The notes under the pieces are model-generated. The model did not search any database, was not told the origin of the DNA, and worked only from the letters and a program-made list of their open reading frames with translations. The position numbers and the translations under genes are program-made. Below, piece by piece: positions 1 through 8,644 of a stretch of DNA of 64,000 bases. The number at the start of each line of letters is the position of its first letter. The stretch's first letter is position 1. This stretch comes from Candidatus Helarchaeota archaeon. GTDB lineage: Archaea; Asgardarchaeota; Lokiarchaeia; Helarchaeales; RDOG01. Where the stretch lies: assembly GCA_019058315.1 (NCBI GenBank), contig JAHPZH010000003.1:204351-268350 (forward strand). The letters are read 5' to 3'.

Positions 1-1
1 G

Positions 2-388
2 CCAGAATACTCTTATCAAAATAGTCGTCTTGATTTCTTTTTAAGAAAAGAAAATGAAAAATATTTGGTTGAAGTTAAATCGTGTACACTCGTCAAAGAT
101 AAGATAGCACTATTTCCTGATGCTCCAACAGAACGCGGTGCAAGGCATGTTCATGAACTTATTGGAGCTTTAGAAAATGGCTATAAATCCTTTTTAATTT
201 TTATAATACAAAGGGATGATGCAGAATTTTTTAGCCCTAATGAAGAAACGGATAAAATTTTTAGTGAGAAATTAAAGCTCGCCGAAAAAAAAGGAGTCAT
301 CATAAAGGCTTTGACAAATAGAGTTTTTATTGACCAAAATAATTTATATATTGAACCTTCTAATGAAATAAAGTTAAAAATTAATTAA
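2..388 (+). CDS. sfsA: SfsA family protein (5' end cut off by window)
   Basis: The window opens inside this gene. Reading from base 2 gives 128 residues to the stop, about the C-terminal half of the usual roughly 230-residue SfsA protein. The visible family signature is NSRLDFFL, then VEVKSCTLV, then ALFPDAPTERGARHVHEL, then FIIQRDDAEFF. SfsA (sugar fermentation stimulation protein) has a restriction-endonuclease-like fold and binds nucleic acid. The E-x-K in VEVKS would be part of that fold's core, but the biological role in archaea is unknown. An ATG at 65 lies in the same frame but inside the conserved core, so it is not the real start. The next gene begins 10 bases downstream, which suggests co-transcription. 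Confidence 0.88.
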   Translation, partial: PEYSYQNSRLDFFLRKENEKYLVEVKSCTLVKDKIALFPDAPTERGARHVHELIGALENGYKSFLIFIIQRDDAEFFSPNEETDKIFSEKLKLAEKKGVIIKALTNRVFIDQNNLYIEPSNEIKLKIN

Positions 389-398
389 ATGGGAGAAA

Positions 399-1034
399 AT
401 GGTAATTATTAGAAAATGTCGCAAAGCTGATGCTAAAGGAATTATGAATGTTTGTTTTAAAACTGGATATATGGGAGAAGATGCTACAGGGCATTTTTCT
501 GATGTTAAACTTTTCGGACTTCTTTTTTGTCTTTATTATCCTAGATATGAGCGTGAGCACAGTTTTGTCGCAGAAGACAATAGAGAAATTGTGGGTTATA
601 TACTAGGTTCACCAGATTCTGAGCTTCAGGAACGTCTATTTTTAGCTAAAATTGGCTGGAGAATTCCTATTCGCCTCTTTTTTGTCACTTCTTGGCGATA
701 TTTTCAAGATATTAAAACAATTCTACACTTTATTAGATTACCCCGTTCTAATCCAAATTTTAATATTAATAAAAAATATCCAGCTCATCTCCATATTGAT
801 ATTTTGGAAAAATACCAGCGAAAGGGAATTGGAAGTAAATTAATGGATAAGTTTGAAACTCATATGCGAAAATTAGGTGTAAAAGGTATCCATCTCGGTA
901 CTTCAGAGGGAAATTATAAAGCTGTTCCTTTTTATAAAAAGAAGGGTTATAAAATAATACATAGAGATAAAATGGGTATGTGGCCTGATGCTCCCGAAAA
1001 GAGAGGTCTGCTTTTTGCAAAAAAGCTTATTTAA
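399..1034 (+). CDS. GNAT family N-acetyltransferase
   Basis: This 211-residue protein is probably an acetyl-CoA-dependent N-acetyltransferase of the GNAT superfamily. The acetyl-CoA pyrophosphate loop is visible as YQRKGIGSKL (Q/R-x-x-G-x-G) near residue 145, preceded by the beta-strand HLHIDIL. It is followed by the C-terminal GNAT pattern AVPFYKKKGYKII. The ATG at 399 follows a GGGAG ribosome site by a few bases. The gene lies 10 bases after sfsA and 20 bases before the deacetylase gene, so the three look like one operon. The middle part (residues 70-120) is longer and more aromatic than in small GNATs. The substrate cannot be read from the sequence. Confidence 0.85.
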   Translation: MVIIRKCRKADAKGIMNVCFKTGYMGEDATGHFSDVKLFGLLFCLYYPRYEREHSFVAEDNREIVGYILGSPDSELQERLFLAKIGWRIPIRLFFVTSWRYFQDIKTILHFIRLPRSNPNFNINKKYPAHLHIDILEKYQRKGIGSKLMDKFETHMRKLGVKGIHLGTSEGNYKAVPFYKKKGYKIIHRDKMGMWPDAPEKRGLLFAKKLI

Positions 1035-1054
1035 TTTAATTTAAGTGTATAAAT

Positions 1055-1840
1055 ATGAAAGATATAATCCTTGCAATTGGAGCTCATCCTGATGATATTG
1101 ATTTTTTTGCTGGGGGAACAATTGCGAAATTCTGTGAGGAAGGTAAAGAAGCGTATTTTCTTATAACAACTGATGGACAACGTGGATCTTTGAGACCTGA
1201 TACAGACCCTAAAACTCTTATTGCCACCAGAGCAAAAGAGGCAAGAGCTGCCGCAAAGGTTTTAGGTGTTAAAGAAGTTTTTTTTCTAGGTTATGAAGAT
1301 GGTTTCTTAGATCGAACACCACATCTCGAATTAAGAGAACATTATATTAAATATATTCGTAAACTTAAACCTAATATTCTTATGACATTCGACCCATGGA
1401 ACCCATATGAACCACATAGTGACCATAGGAAAGTCTCTCTTGCTGCATTTGAAAGTTGCTATTTTTGTCATTATCCCCTTTTTCATCCGGAATCAAAACC
1501 AATTCATTTTGTATCGGAAATATGGCTCTTTCGATCTCCTAACCCAGATACTTGGATACAATTAAAAAATGTTCGAACTAAAATAAAGGCTTTGGCAAAA
1601 CACGCATCCCAAATCCAAATGTTACGAGAAGAAATATTAGGGCAATTAAAATCAGCAAATATCGAAACCTCGATATTAGAAGCACTTGATAATAAAACAC
1701 TTCTTGATATATTTGTTCGCAATATGGCTGAACAAGATGGGAAAAAGCAAGGTTACAAATTTGCAGAGGCTTTTAAAGTGTTTAAAATAGGATATGTCGA
1801 AGATATAAGGGTAATCATCGAAAAGATGAAAGAGTTATAA
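1055..1840 (+). CDS. PIG-L/LmbE family deacetylase
   Basis: This 261-residue zinc-dependent de-N-acetylase-like protein carries the two family metal motifs. GAHPDD is near the N-terminus (residues 8-13), and the P-x-S-D-H motif appears as EPHSDHRKV near residue 125. The family removes acetyl groups from N-acetylglucosamine conjugates (GlcNAc-inositol lipids, mycothiol and bacillithiol precursors, chitobiose). In archaea it includes diacetylchitobiose deacetylases. The length is normal. It follows the acetyltransferase with a 20-base gap, so the pair could add and remove acyl groups on related sugar substrates, though that link is inferred from position only. Confidence 0.87.
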   Translation: MKDIILAIGAHPDDIDFFAGGTIAKFCEEGKEAYFLITTDGQRGSLRPDTDPKTLIATRAKEARAAAKVLGVKEVFFLGYEDGFLDRTPHLELREHYIKYIRKLKPNILMTFDPWNPYEPHSDHRKVSLAAFESCYFCHYPLFHPESKPIHFVSEIWLFRSPNPDTWIQLKNVRTKIKALAKHASQIQMLREEILGQLKSANIETSILEALDNKTLLDIFVRNMAEQDGKKQGYKFAEAFKVFKIGYVEDIRVIIEKMKEL

Positions 1841-1955
1841 AAAAGATATTAAAAAATGATATTTTGCTCTTTTTCTTTAATAAAAAAATTTTTTTATAAA
1901 ATAAATACACAAAATGAGTTTGCATTGTTTAATATTGCCAATATCATAACGCTTT

Positions 1956-1975
1956 TTAAGAATCATTAAGAATCA
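1956..1975 (+). repeat. Perfect tandem 10-bp repeat
   Basis: TTAAGAATCA occurs twice back to back, in the 236-base gap upstream of the fibronectin-like gene. It could be a regulator site or simple slippage; nothing decides between these. Confidence 0.5.
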
Positions 1976-2076
1976 GTTCTAATGTAGGATTGGGAAAAAT
2001 TCCTTTTTAAAGTAATTAAAAGAATTTGTAAACCTTCCAAATCTTGCTAAAATTAAAAATAAAAGGGTGAAACTTC

Positions 2077-3078
2077 ATGGAGAGAAGAGTAAAATTAGGG
2101 TTAGTAGTAGTATTAATTCTTTTTGCAAGTGGTGCAGGAATTACAGGACTGATCTTAGTAAGCACGAGTCAAGAATTCCCAGCAGGGTTACTGCTTTTAG
2201 GAGCTGCTCCACAACAATCCAATGGTGGTGGGACCGGCCCAGGAACGCTAGGAACGCCAACAGGAGTAAGCGCTACTGATGGCACGTCAACATCGTATTC
2301 TACGGTAACATGGAACGGGGTTTCTGGAGCTGAATCATACCACGTGTATAGATCCACATCTCCCTCAGGAACATACTCGCATATAGGGCAGACAACATCC
2401 TTATCTTTTAATGATGTATCTGCTGGACAGGGAACTCTCTATTATTATAAAGTAAGGGCATATTCACTGGAATTAGGTTATAGTGATTACAGTTCCTATG
2501 ATACGGGCTTTAAAAAGCTAATTGCGCCTACTGGAGTAATTGCTACTAATGGTACATCAACATCATATTCTCGAGTAACCTGGAATAGTGTTACTGGAGC
2601 TGAGTCATACTATATATATCGATCAACATCTTCCTCAGGATCTTACTCATATATAGGACAAACTTCATCATTATCTTACGATGATACATCCGCAGGACCT
2701 GGAACTCTTTATTATTACAAAGTTAGAGCTCATTCCTCAGTATTTGGGTTTAGTGATTACAGTTCCTATGATACGGGTTTTAAAAAACTATCTACACCTA
2801 CTGGAGTGTCTGCATCGGATGGAACTTATTCTGACTGGGTGCGAGTAACATGGAATGCTGTACCTGGAGCTGATTTATATGGTGTATTTGTATTCAGTTC
2901 TAGTAGTATGAGTGATTTTCTTTATATGGCAGGAGAAACAGCGTCCCTATCTTTGGATGATACAATTGCAGGGATAATTTTTGATGGAATTGTTTTATAC
3001 TATAGAGTTGCAGCAGCGTCTTTTTCATCTAACTCAACTAGTGACCTTAGTAGTTATAATACCGGATATACATTTTAA
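2077..3078 (+). CDS. Membrane-anchored protein with three fibronectin-III-like repeats
   Basis: This 333-residue extracytoplasmic protein has an N-terminal hydrophobic segment (residues about 7-30, VKLGLVVVLILFASGAGI) that acts as signal or anchor. A Gly-rich linker follows, then three repeats of about 85 residues. Each repeat has the pattern P-T-G-V-x-A-x-G-T, V-T-W-N, G-A-E-S-Y-x-V-Y-R-S-T, S-Y-x-D, G-T-x-Y-Y-Y-K-V-R-A, Y-S-S-Y-x-T-G. This is typical of fibronectin type III domains, which are protein-binding beta-sandwiches. Repeats 1 and 2 are very similar and repeat 3 has diverged. The ATG at 2077 follows a GGGTGA site. A piece of repeat 1 is duplicated at 4719-4851. A role in surface interaction is likely but unspecific. 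Confidence 0.75.
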   Translation: MERRVKLGLVVVLILFASGAGITGLILVSTSQEFPAGLLLLGAAPQQSNGGGTGPGTLGTPTGVSATDGTSTSYSTVTWNGVSGAESYHVYRSTSPSGTYSHIGQTTSLSFNDVSAGQGTLYYYKVRAYSLELGYSDYSSYDTGFKKLIAPTGVIATNGTSTSYSRVTWNSVTGAESYYIYRSTSSSGSYSYIGQTSSLSYDDTSAGPGTLYYYKVRAHSSVFGFSDYSSYDTGFKKLSTPTGVSASDGTYSDWVRVTWNAVPGADLYGVFVFSSSSMSDFLYMAGETASLSLDDTIAGIIFDGIVLYYRVAAASFSSNSTSDLSSYNTGYTF

Positions 3079-3082
3079 TATT

Positions 3083-3122
3083 TTAATTTTCCTTTTTTTT
3101 TCTAATTTTGGCAGTTTTTTTT
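3083..3122 (+). terminator. T-rich terminator region
   Basis: Just after the stop at 3078 the coding strand holds T9 (3093-3101) and T8 (3115-3122) runs. Archaeal RNA polymerase terminates at oligo-T tracts without needing a hairpin. Confidence 0.5.
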
Positions 3123-3210
3123 CTTCCAAGGGATTGTTTTTTAATAGTTTTAGGAAATTAAAAATAATTAACTCATGTATTTTTAATCCTAAAAAATAAA
3201 ATGAAGAAAA

Positions 3211-3381
3211 ATGCACGAATTAGAGATTTGTTATATCTGTAAAAAAGAAATTACAGAAGATAGAGCTAATTGTGCTTATTGCAATACACCTTATCATAAA
3301 AAAGAACTAAATAATTGGATAAAACGCTTTAAAAAATGTCCAAGATGTGGTAGGGAATTGAAAGAATTCGTAATTATGTAG
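3211..3381 (+). CDS. Small zinc-ribbon/RING-like protein
   Basis: This is a 56-residue open frame that is easily overlooked. It holds CYICKKEI, then CAYCNTPYHKKEL, then WIKRFKKCPRCGREL, that is C-x2-C, C-x2-C-x4-H and C-x2-C. The same spacing and wording occur in the C-terminal module of the two membrane proteins at 3516-4421 and 5053-5904 (CPIC, CPFCSSPFHKTEFLEWL, CPRC). It therefore looks like a free-standing copy of that module, either a small zinc protein in its own right or the remnant of a longer gene. The ATG at 3211 is preceded by an A-rich stretch without a clear ribosome site. Confidence 0.6.
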   Translation: MHELEICYICKKEITEDRANCAYCNTPYHKKELNNWIKRFKKCPRCGRELKEFVIM

Positions 3382-3515
3382 ACGATTCCTCCTTTACCTT
3401 GACTCTAAATTTTTTAAATAATATTTAATTAAACTATATTGTATTATTTTGATAAAACAATTGAAGCAATTTTTGGTAATATTTCGGGGGTTTTTGACTG
3501 AAAACCAAAGATAAA

Positions 3516-4421
3516 GTGAAAGGAGTTTTGACACTAATAGGAATTATCATATTAATAATAGGCGTTTATTTAGTTTTAACATTCATTTTTATAACAAGGG
3601 ATAATTATAGAATGCAAGGAGAATGGGGCATATTTTTAATTATTATTAGTTTATATCCAAATATCCCAGATCATATTAACTTGGGACTTACTCTTATAAT
3701 TTTTAGGAATTTAAATGAAGGACGACTACCTTTAGGATCAACTTTAACATTTATGGGTATACTTTTATTGTTACTCCCATGGATTTCTGGGTTTAGAACT
3801 AAGGCTAAAGCGCAAAGTGTATTGACAATCATTGGAATTAGCTTGGAATTAATTGCTCTTAATTTACTATTAACAAATACCAATATGGGAGTAGTTTTTG
3901 CTTGGGGAGCGGGTTTAGGTGTAGTTGGAGCATGGATATTGGTTTTAACAAATGTCCATTGGAACTTAATGCAGACTGAGCGAGATCCAGGTTATAATCC
4001 AACCCAGCAAATTCGAGAAAGAATAAAAAAGCGTCCGTTCAAAATTAGACAAGACACAGAGAAAGTTCTAAAACTTTCAAAATGTCCTGTTTGTAAAGCT
4101 CCTTTAAAAGATAGTTCTAGTGACTTTTGTGAATCTTGTAATACAAAATTAATTAAATGTCCGATATGTAAACAACCGATTAACAAAGAAAACTTAATTT
4201 TCTGCCCATTTTGTAGTTCACCTTTTCATAAAACTGAATTTCTTGAATGGTTAAAAGTTCATGCTAATTGTCCTCGATGTAAAAATGAATTAGATATGTG
4301 GGAATTTCAAAAACATTTAGAGGAAAGTAAAAATGAGTTATCTAAGATTCAGTGTCCTGAATGTAAAAAATTCATACCAAATGATTGTAACTATTGTATC
4401 TTTTGTGGATTTAAAATATGA
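3516..4421 (+). CDS. Polytopic membrane protein with C-terminal zinc-ribbon/RING-like module
   Basis: This 301-residue protein is not assigned to a named family. The N-terminal half holds four to five hydrophobic segments (about residues 5-27, 36-52, 80-92, 101-120, 125-146). The C-terminal 120 residues carry five paired-cysteine knuckles: CPVC, CESC, CPIC, CPFC with a following H, CPRC, then CPEC and CIFC at the end. The stretch CSSPFHKTEFLEWLKVHANC resembles the RING-H2 core C-x-H-x-F-H-x2-C-x3-W-L-x5-C-P-x-C, but the second and fourth ligands are replaced and an extra Cys precedes. The GTG at 3516 is the first start after an in-frame stop. The zinc module would face the cytoplasm. A paralogue lies at 5053-5904. 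Confidence 0.7.
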   Translation: MKGVLTLIGIIILIIGVYLVLTFIFITRDNYRMQGEWGIFLIIISLYPNIPDHINLGLTLIIFRNLNEGRLPLGSTLTFMGILLLLLPWISGFRTKAKAQSVLTIIGISLELIALNLLLTNTNMGVVFAWGAGLGVVGAWILVLTNVHWNLMQTERDPGYNPTQQIRERIKKRPFKIRQDTEKVLKLSKCPVCKAPLKDSSSDFCESCNTKLIKCPICKQPINKENLIFCPFCSSPFHKTEFLEWLKVHANCPRCKNELDMWEFQKHLEESKNELSKIQCPECKKFIPNDCNYCIFCGFKI

Positions 4422-4448
4422 AATTATAATTACTAGATCTAATTCTTA

Positions 4449-4716
4449 TTAGCAGATTTGTTTATAAACAGGTGTAGTATCAACTAAAATAATTAATAAA
4501 CACTTATTTTGTTGGAAGAGGTCTTTTGTATTATTCTCATCCAGCTTTTGAATTAATGTTATTAAATCTCCTTTTGAATCTTCAAGAAATTATATATTAC
4601 TTTGGTAATCTTGTTTAATGGATTCTGCAGTTTCAGTATTTATCAAGATAACACTAACAAAATGTTCCTTGATAGAAACTCGATTTTTCTCTTGAAAATG
4701 AACTTTAATTTCATTT
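4449..4716 (-). pseudogene. Fragment of the PQQ-repeat protein gene (3' end)
   Basis: This stretch is a diverged copy of 5973-6242, the last roughly 88 codons of the PQQ-type beta-propeller gene, in the same orientation and with a stop codon at the equivalent position (TAA instead of TGA). There is no start codon or upstream part. The match ends abruptly at about 4716, where a piece of another gene begins. It is a dead by-product of the segmental duplication. Confidence 0.8.
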
Positions 4717-4718
4717 TT

Positions 4719-4851
4719 GAACGCTAGGAACACCAACTGGAGTAAGTGCTACTGATGGCACGTCAACATCGTATTCTACGGTAACATGGAACGGGGTTTC
4801 TGGAGCTGAATCATACCACGTGTATAGATCCAGATCTCCCTCAGGAACTTA
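4719..4851 (+). pseudogene. Fragment of the fibronectin-III-like gene
   Basis: About 133 bases here are nearly identical to 2243-2374, the start of the first fibronectin-like repeat, with only a handful of substitutions. The fragment has no start and is followed directly by unrelated AT-rich sequence. It marks the junction between the two duplicated units, so the rearrangement involved at least three source segments. Confidence 0.85.
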
Positions 4852-4891
4852 CGATTTAAAAAAATAACTATTATTTAACAATTTTGAAATT

Positions 4892-6242
4892 ACCCTTTTC
4901 CTTAACTCTAAATTTTTTAAATAATATTTAATTAAATTATATTGTAATATTTTATATTTTATAAAAACAATTGAAGTACTTCTTTGAAATATTTCGGGGG
5001 TTTGATTAAATATTAATTTTAATCCCACTCAATAACTTCATGATGATAAAAATTGTCAAATAAAAGTATAAAAAATATAAGTTATGGAATTTTATACATT
5101 AATACTTATTTAACCTACCTCTTATTTGTGGCATTTTTAACGTTAAGATCGTATAATAGGATTCGAAATCCTCAAAGTGTTGTATATTTGATTGGTATCA
5201 TAGGTTTATTAATTTCCACAATATTTCTTCTTTGTGGCTGTGATAATAAAAGAAGAAATATATTCTACTTTGGTTTAGGATTATTGGTTTTGGTCTCAAT
5301 ATTTTTAATAGTAAACGGAATCTTTATTTCTAATATTTATCCTAGTATATCAAGAATTCAAATTATATTATCTATTATAGCCTTAATTATTGCTTTTATC
5401 AGCTTTATTTTAAATAAATATCAATGGGCAAGTGATTTATCTTATATAGAAGATAGACAGGATTATATTCCGATATCGAGATCTGGAGAAATTCGAAATC
5501 GTCCTTTTCCATATCATGAAATTAATACTGTTAAATCTGAAATAAATTTTAGATCAAAATACTTAATTTGTGATATATGCAATCATAAAAACGATATTTC
5601 CAATATCGTTTGTGCATCTTGTAATACAAAATTTAATAGATGTCCGATATGTAAACACCCGATTAGCAAAGAAGATTTAGTATTTTGCCCATTTTGTAAT
5701 TCATCTTTTCATAAAACTGAATTTCTTGAATGGTTAAAAATTTATGCTAATTGTCCCCGTTGTAAAAAAGAATTAGATATGTGGGAATTTCAAAAGTATT
5801 TAGAGGAAAGTAAAAGTGAGTTATCTCAGATTCAATGTTCTGCATGTAAAAAATTAATACCAATTGATTGTAAGTATTGTATCTTTTGTGGAGCTAGGAT
5901 CTAAAAATATTATTATAATATGTATTTCTTACCTAAAAACCAATTAGATGGTTTATTATAAGATTCAACTTTTCAGCAGATTTGTTTATAAATGGGTGTA
6001 GTATCTATTAAAACAATTAATAAGCACTTATTTAGTTGGAAGAGGTCTTTTGTAATATTCTCATCCAGTTTTTGAATTAAAGTTATCAAATCTCCTTTTG
6101 AATCTTCAACAAATGATATATTACTTTGGTAATCTTGTTTAATGGATTCTGCAGTTTCTGTATTTATCAAGACAACACTGACAAAATGTTTCTTAATAGA
6201 CACACGATATTTCTCTTGGAAATTAACTTTGATTTTATTTTC
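4892..6242 (+). repeat. Tandem segmental duplication, unit 2
   Basis: This is the second copy of the unit described at 3396-4716. It contains the paralogous membrane/zinc gene at 5053-5904 and the true 3' end of the PQQ gene. The 631-base stretch without an intact gene between 4422 and 5052 is fully made of duplicated fragments and the conserved upstream block; no other gene is visible in it. Confidence 0.8.
5053..5904 (+). CDS. Polytopic membrane protein with C-terminal zinc-ribbon/RING-like module (paralogue)
   Basis: This 283-residue paralogue of the protein at 3516-4421 has four hydrophobic segments (about residues 15-30, 40-61, 70-90, 100-117). They do not resemble those of the first copy in sequence. 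The zinc module is nearly the same: CDIC, CASC, CPIC, CPFCNSSFHKTEFLEWL, CPRC, CSAC and CIFC. The start is taken as the TTG at 5053, with no strong ribosome site. Shared ends with a different membrane part suggest either rapid divergence of the membrane half or swapping of the sensor part onto a constant zinc module. The function is unknown. Confidence 0.7.
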   Translation: MSNKSIKNISYGILYINTYLTYLLFVAFLTLRSYNRIRNPQSVVYLIGIIGLLISTIFLLCGCDNKRRNIFYFGLGLLVLVSIFLIVNGIFISNIYPSISRIQIILSIIALIIAFISFILNKYQWASDLSYIEDRQDYIPISRSGEIRNRPFPYHEINTVKSEINFRSKYLICDICNHKNDISNIVCASCNTKFNRCPICKHPISKEDLVFCPFCNSSFHKTEFLEWLKIYANCPRCKKELDMWEFQKYLEESKSELSQIQCSACKKLIPIDCKYCIFCGARI

Positions 6243-8612
6243 TAGCAATTCAATTGATTCAACTTTAGCTTTAACAGGGTTTATAGCAGGACCTTTAGCC
6301 TTTTCTAGACGATAAGTACCAGCAGTCATAAAATTATTATCTTTGTTTTTAACGTTCATCAAATCCAAAATAGGACCGAATAGTGGAATATCTGTAACTG
6401 GTGTTTCAAAATAAGCTGTCGCACCCGTTTTTAATTCTTTTCTTTCATTGAATTGTCCAGATATTTTTAATAATTTGAAGGGCATTCCTACTCCTGCCCA
6501 ATCTAATCTGAAACCGGATGCGAATATCGAAAAAGTTCCATCATCATCATAAGTCAGATCGAGAGGAAATCGAAATGGTGTACTTGAAGGTTGAGCAATT
6601 ACTTTATAAGAAGCTGGGCGAGGATCAGAATCACGTTCTATGCCTGTAATTTTTTCTCCCATCATACACCAGAATATATATCGCTGTTTATTTGGATCAT
6701 GATAAACGGGTGAGGCAATCAAGTAAACATCATCCATTGCAATTATTGATAAGTTCATTATTAGGGCTTCTTGCCAAGGAAAAATATTTCTCAAGACAAA
6801 AATGTCCCCAGGTTTCTGTGCTTCGGCATCACCAATTTGAATTAGCAGTTCATTTTTTGGTTTAATTGGCGTAGAATGAGCTGTTTTGAAAGTGAAATTA
6901 GTGTCAAATTTCCCTTCGGCTTTTTTACCACGCCAATATCGATCAAGTCTAACGGATCTCCAGCCATATTTTTTAGGAATAATATAATTACCGGTAATTT
7001 GAAGTGTGTAGGTTTCACCAGGTTGAAGAAATTCCATTGGGACGATATTTATATAGCGTGCATCTGTTGAAATTTGAATGTGCATTTTAAATTCAATATC
7101 AGATTTCACTTCAACGTTTTCAATTCGTACATCTTGTAATTGACCTTTTTTGGTTACTATTAGACGGAAAAAAAGTGTATCAGACCGTCCAAGAGGTTGT
7201 TCAGCTTTAATATCATATTTATCTTTATCAGTTCTTTTCAATTCTTCTAAAATTGGATGCCCTCCAGGACTAACACGAACAATATATATTCCATCTTCTG
7301 GCCAATCAGGGGTAGGATTAAAGTTACAACGCAGATCTTGATGAGCTTTTTTAGATTCCATGTAAGAGAATGGAATATAATACAAATTTCCATTTTGATT
7401 AGATGCATATATTCCGCTTGGTGAGAGTGCAATCGAAGAAGGGACAAAATGATAGCGATCTAATTCATCAAATTCTTCGGATGCATTAAATTGATGACAA
7501 TCAAAGCTCCAAATGCGGTTCCCATCTTTTCCAGATAATTTGTATATGTTTCCATCTCCACTTGCAATATATACATTATCATCTTGGTCCAAAACACACC
7601 CACACCGATTCGGTCCAAGAGTGGGAAAGGACCATTTCATTTTTCCTGTTTCTGCGTCTAACGCATAGACAATTCCATCGGAGGAAGAAACAATAACTGT
7701 GGATCCGTCATGTGTCACTGTTGCTGATGACCATACATCACTCTTTGTATGGAATCTCCATTTAACTCTTTGATCTTCAGGAAGATCTTTTTCACTTCTA
7801 AAACAGTAAATATTATTATTTCCTGACCCGATAACAACGCTACCATCATCAAGAATTGTGGGTGACGCACCTGCCATTCCATAAATAGGATATTCCCATC
7901 TTAATTCTCCATTATCGTCTACACTGCGAAAATATGTATCTAAACATCCAAAATAATGGTCACCTTCTGGGGCAAATCCAGTCGGAGACCCACTCCATAT
8001 TTGATTACGAGTCATAAACTCTGGAACAGCACGTTTCATAGTTTCAGGATCAATTTGGTAAAAAGCAAAATCATCACAAGGTGCTAATAAACGTCCAGTT
8101 CCAGAAAATGTAAAATCAGATTCAAACCAATTACATTTTGGAACACCCATAAATTTTTCGTCTATATAATGATCAGTAGCTTCAAAGGCTCCTATAATTT
8201 CTCCAGTTTGGCAGTCTACTTTACGGGCGAAACCATCTGCTCCTGGGAAAAAAACATAATCTTTTTCTTGTCCAGTTTTTGGATCTGTCCTTCTGGCTAT
8301 TACGGCTGCATCGTCAATAACATTGTCTGTTTTAAATTTCCATTTTAAAGATCCATCTGGATTAATGGCATAAAAATAAGTATCAGCAGAACCTAAATAT
8401 ATGGTGCCGTCTGCACCTATAACTGGAGCACAAGTAATTGCCTTACCGGTTTTAAATGCCCATGGCTTGTCCGGAAATTTTATATTCTTTGAAAAAATTT
8501 TATCTTTCCAATTCGGAGCTCTACCAGTATTTCGTATATCTGCTCTTAAACTCGGCCAAAATGCTTTTTCATCTAAACGCCAATAGGGTGATTTTAACTT
8601 TTTTTTTTTCAT
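5973..8612 (-). CDS. PQQ-type beta-propeller repeat protein
   Basis: This protein of about 879 residues has an N-terminal half (residues about 25-420) built of PQQ/BamB-like propeller blades. Typical pieces are APVIGADGTIYLGSADTYFY, NPDGSLKWKF, SPTILDDGSVVIGSGNNNIY, VIVSSSDGIVYALDAETGKM and NVYIASGDGNIYKLSGKDGN. The C-terminal half is beta-rich and unassigned. No signal peptide is visible; the N-terminus is Lys-rich (MKKKKLKSPYWR), so the protein appears cytoplasmic or exported by another route. ATG 8612 is preferred; an in-frame TTG lies three codons upstream. Blades lacking clear quinone ligands usually serve as binding scaffolds. Its last 88 codons are duplicated at 4449-4716. Confidence 0.75.
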   Translation of the reverse strand: MKKKKLKSPYWRLDEKAFWPSLRADIRNTGRAPNWKDKIFSKNIKFPDKPWAFKTGKAITCAPVIGADGTIYLGSADTYFYAINPDGSLKWKFKTDNVIDDAAVIARRTDPKTGQEKDYVFFPGADGFARKVDCQTGEIIGAFEATDHYIDEKFMGVPKCNWFESDFTFSGTGRLLAPCDDFAFYQIDPETMKRAVPEFMTRNQIWSGSPTGFAPEGDHYFGCLDTYFRSVDDNGELRWEYPIYGMAGASPTILDDGSVVIGSGNNNIYCFRSEKDLPEDQRVKWRFHTKSDVWSSATVTHDGSTVIVSSSDGIVYALDAETGKMKWSFPTLGPNRCGCVLDQDDNVYIASGDGNIYKLSGKDGNRIWSFDCHQFNASEEFDELDRYHFVPSSIALSPSGIYASNQNGNLYYIPFSYMESKKAHQDLRCNFNPTPDWPEDGIYIVRVSPGGHPILEELKRTDKDKYDIKAEQPLGRSDTLFFRLIVTKKGQLQDVRIENVEVKSDIEFKMHIQISTDARYINIVPMEFLQPGETYTLQITGNYIIPKKYGWRSVRLDRYWRGKKAEGKFDTNFTFKTAHSTPIKPKNELLIQIGDAEAQKPGDIFVLRNIFPWQEALIMNLSIIAMDDVYLIASPVYHDPNKQRYIFWCMMGEKITGIERDSDPRPASYKVIAQPSSTPFRFPLDLTYDDDGTFSIFASGFRLDWAGVGMPFKLLKISGQFNERKELKTGATAYFETPVTDIPLFGPILDLMNVKNKDNNFMTAGTYRLEKAKGPAINPVKAKVESIELLENKIKVNFQEKYRVSIKKHFVSVVLINTETAESIKQDYQSNISFVEDSKGDLITLIQKLDENITKDLFQLNKCLLIVLIDTTPIYKQIC

Positions 8613-8644
8613 CTTTATCAAAAAATAAGGGAGATTGAGGAATT

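Larger units (their letters stand above)
3396..4716 (+). repeat. Tandem segmental duplication, unit 1
   Basis: This unit matches 4892-6242 over three blocks. They are about 95 bases upstream of the membrane/zinc gene (CTCTAAATTTTTTAAATAAT and ATATTTCGGGGGTTT are shared), the 3' zinc-module coding part, and the 3' end of the PQQ-repeat gene. The membrane-coding middle does not match. Unit 2 keeps the full PQQ gene and unit 1 only its tail. Confidence 0.8.

Noticed and set aside
2067..2279. 70-codon frame overlapping the start of the fibronectin-like gene
   Set aside because: It lies inside the real gene in another frame and has no family-like content.
3396..6242. Insertion sequence as cause of the duplication
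   Set aside because: No transposase, terminal inverted repeats or target-site duplications found.
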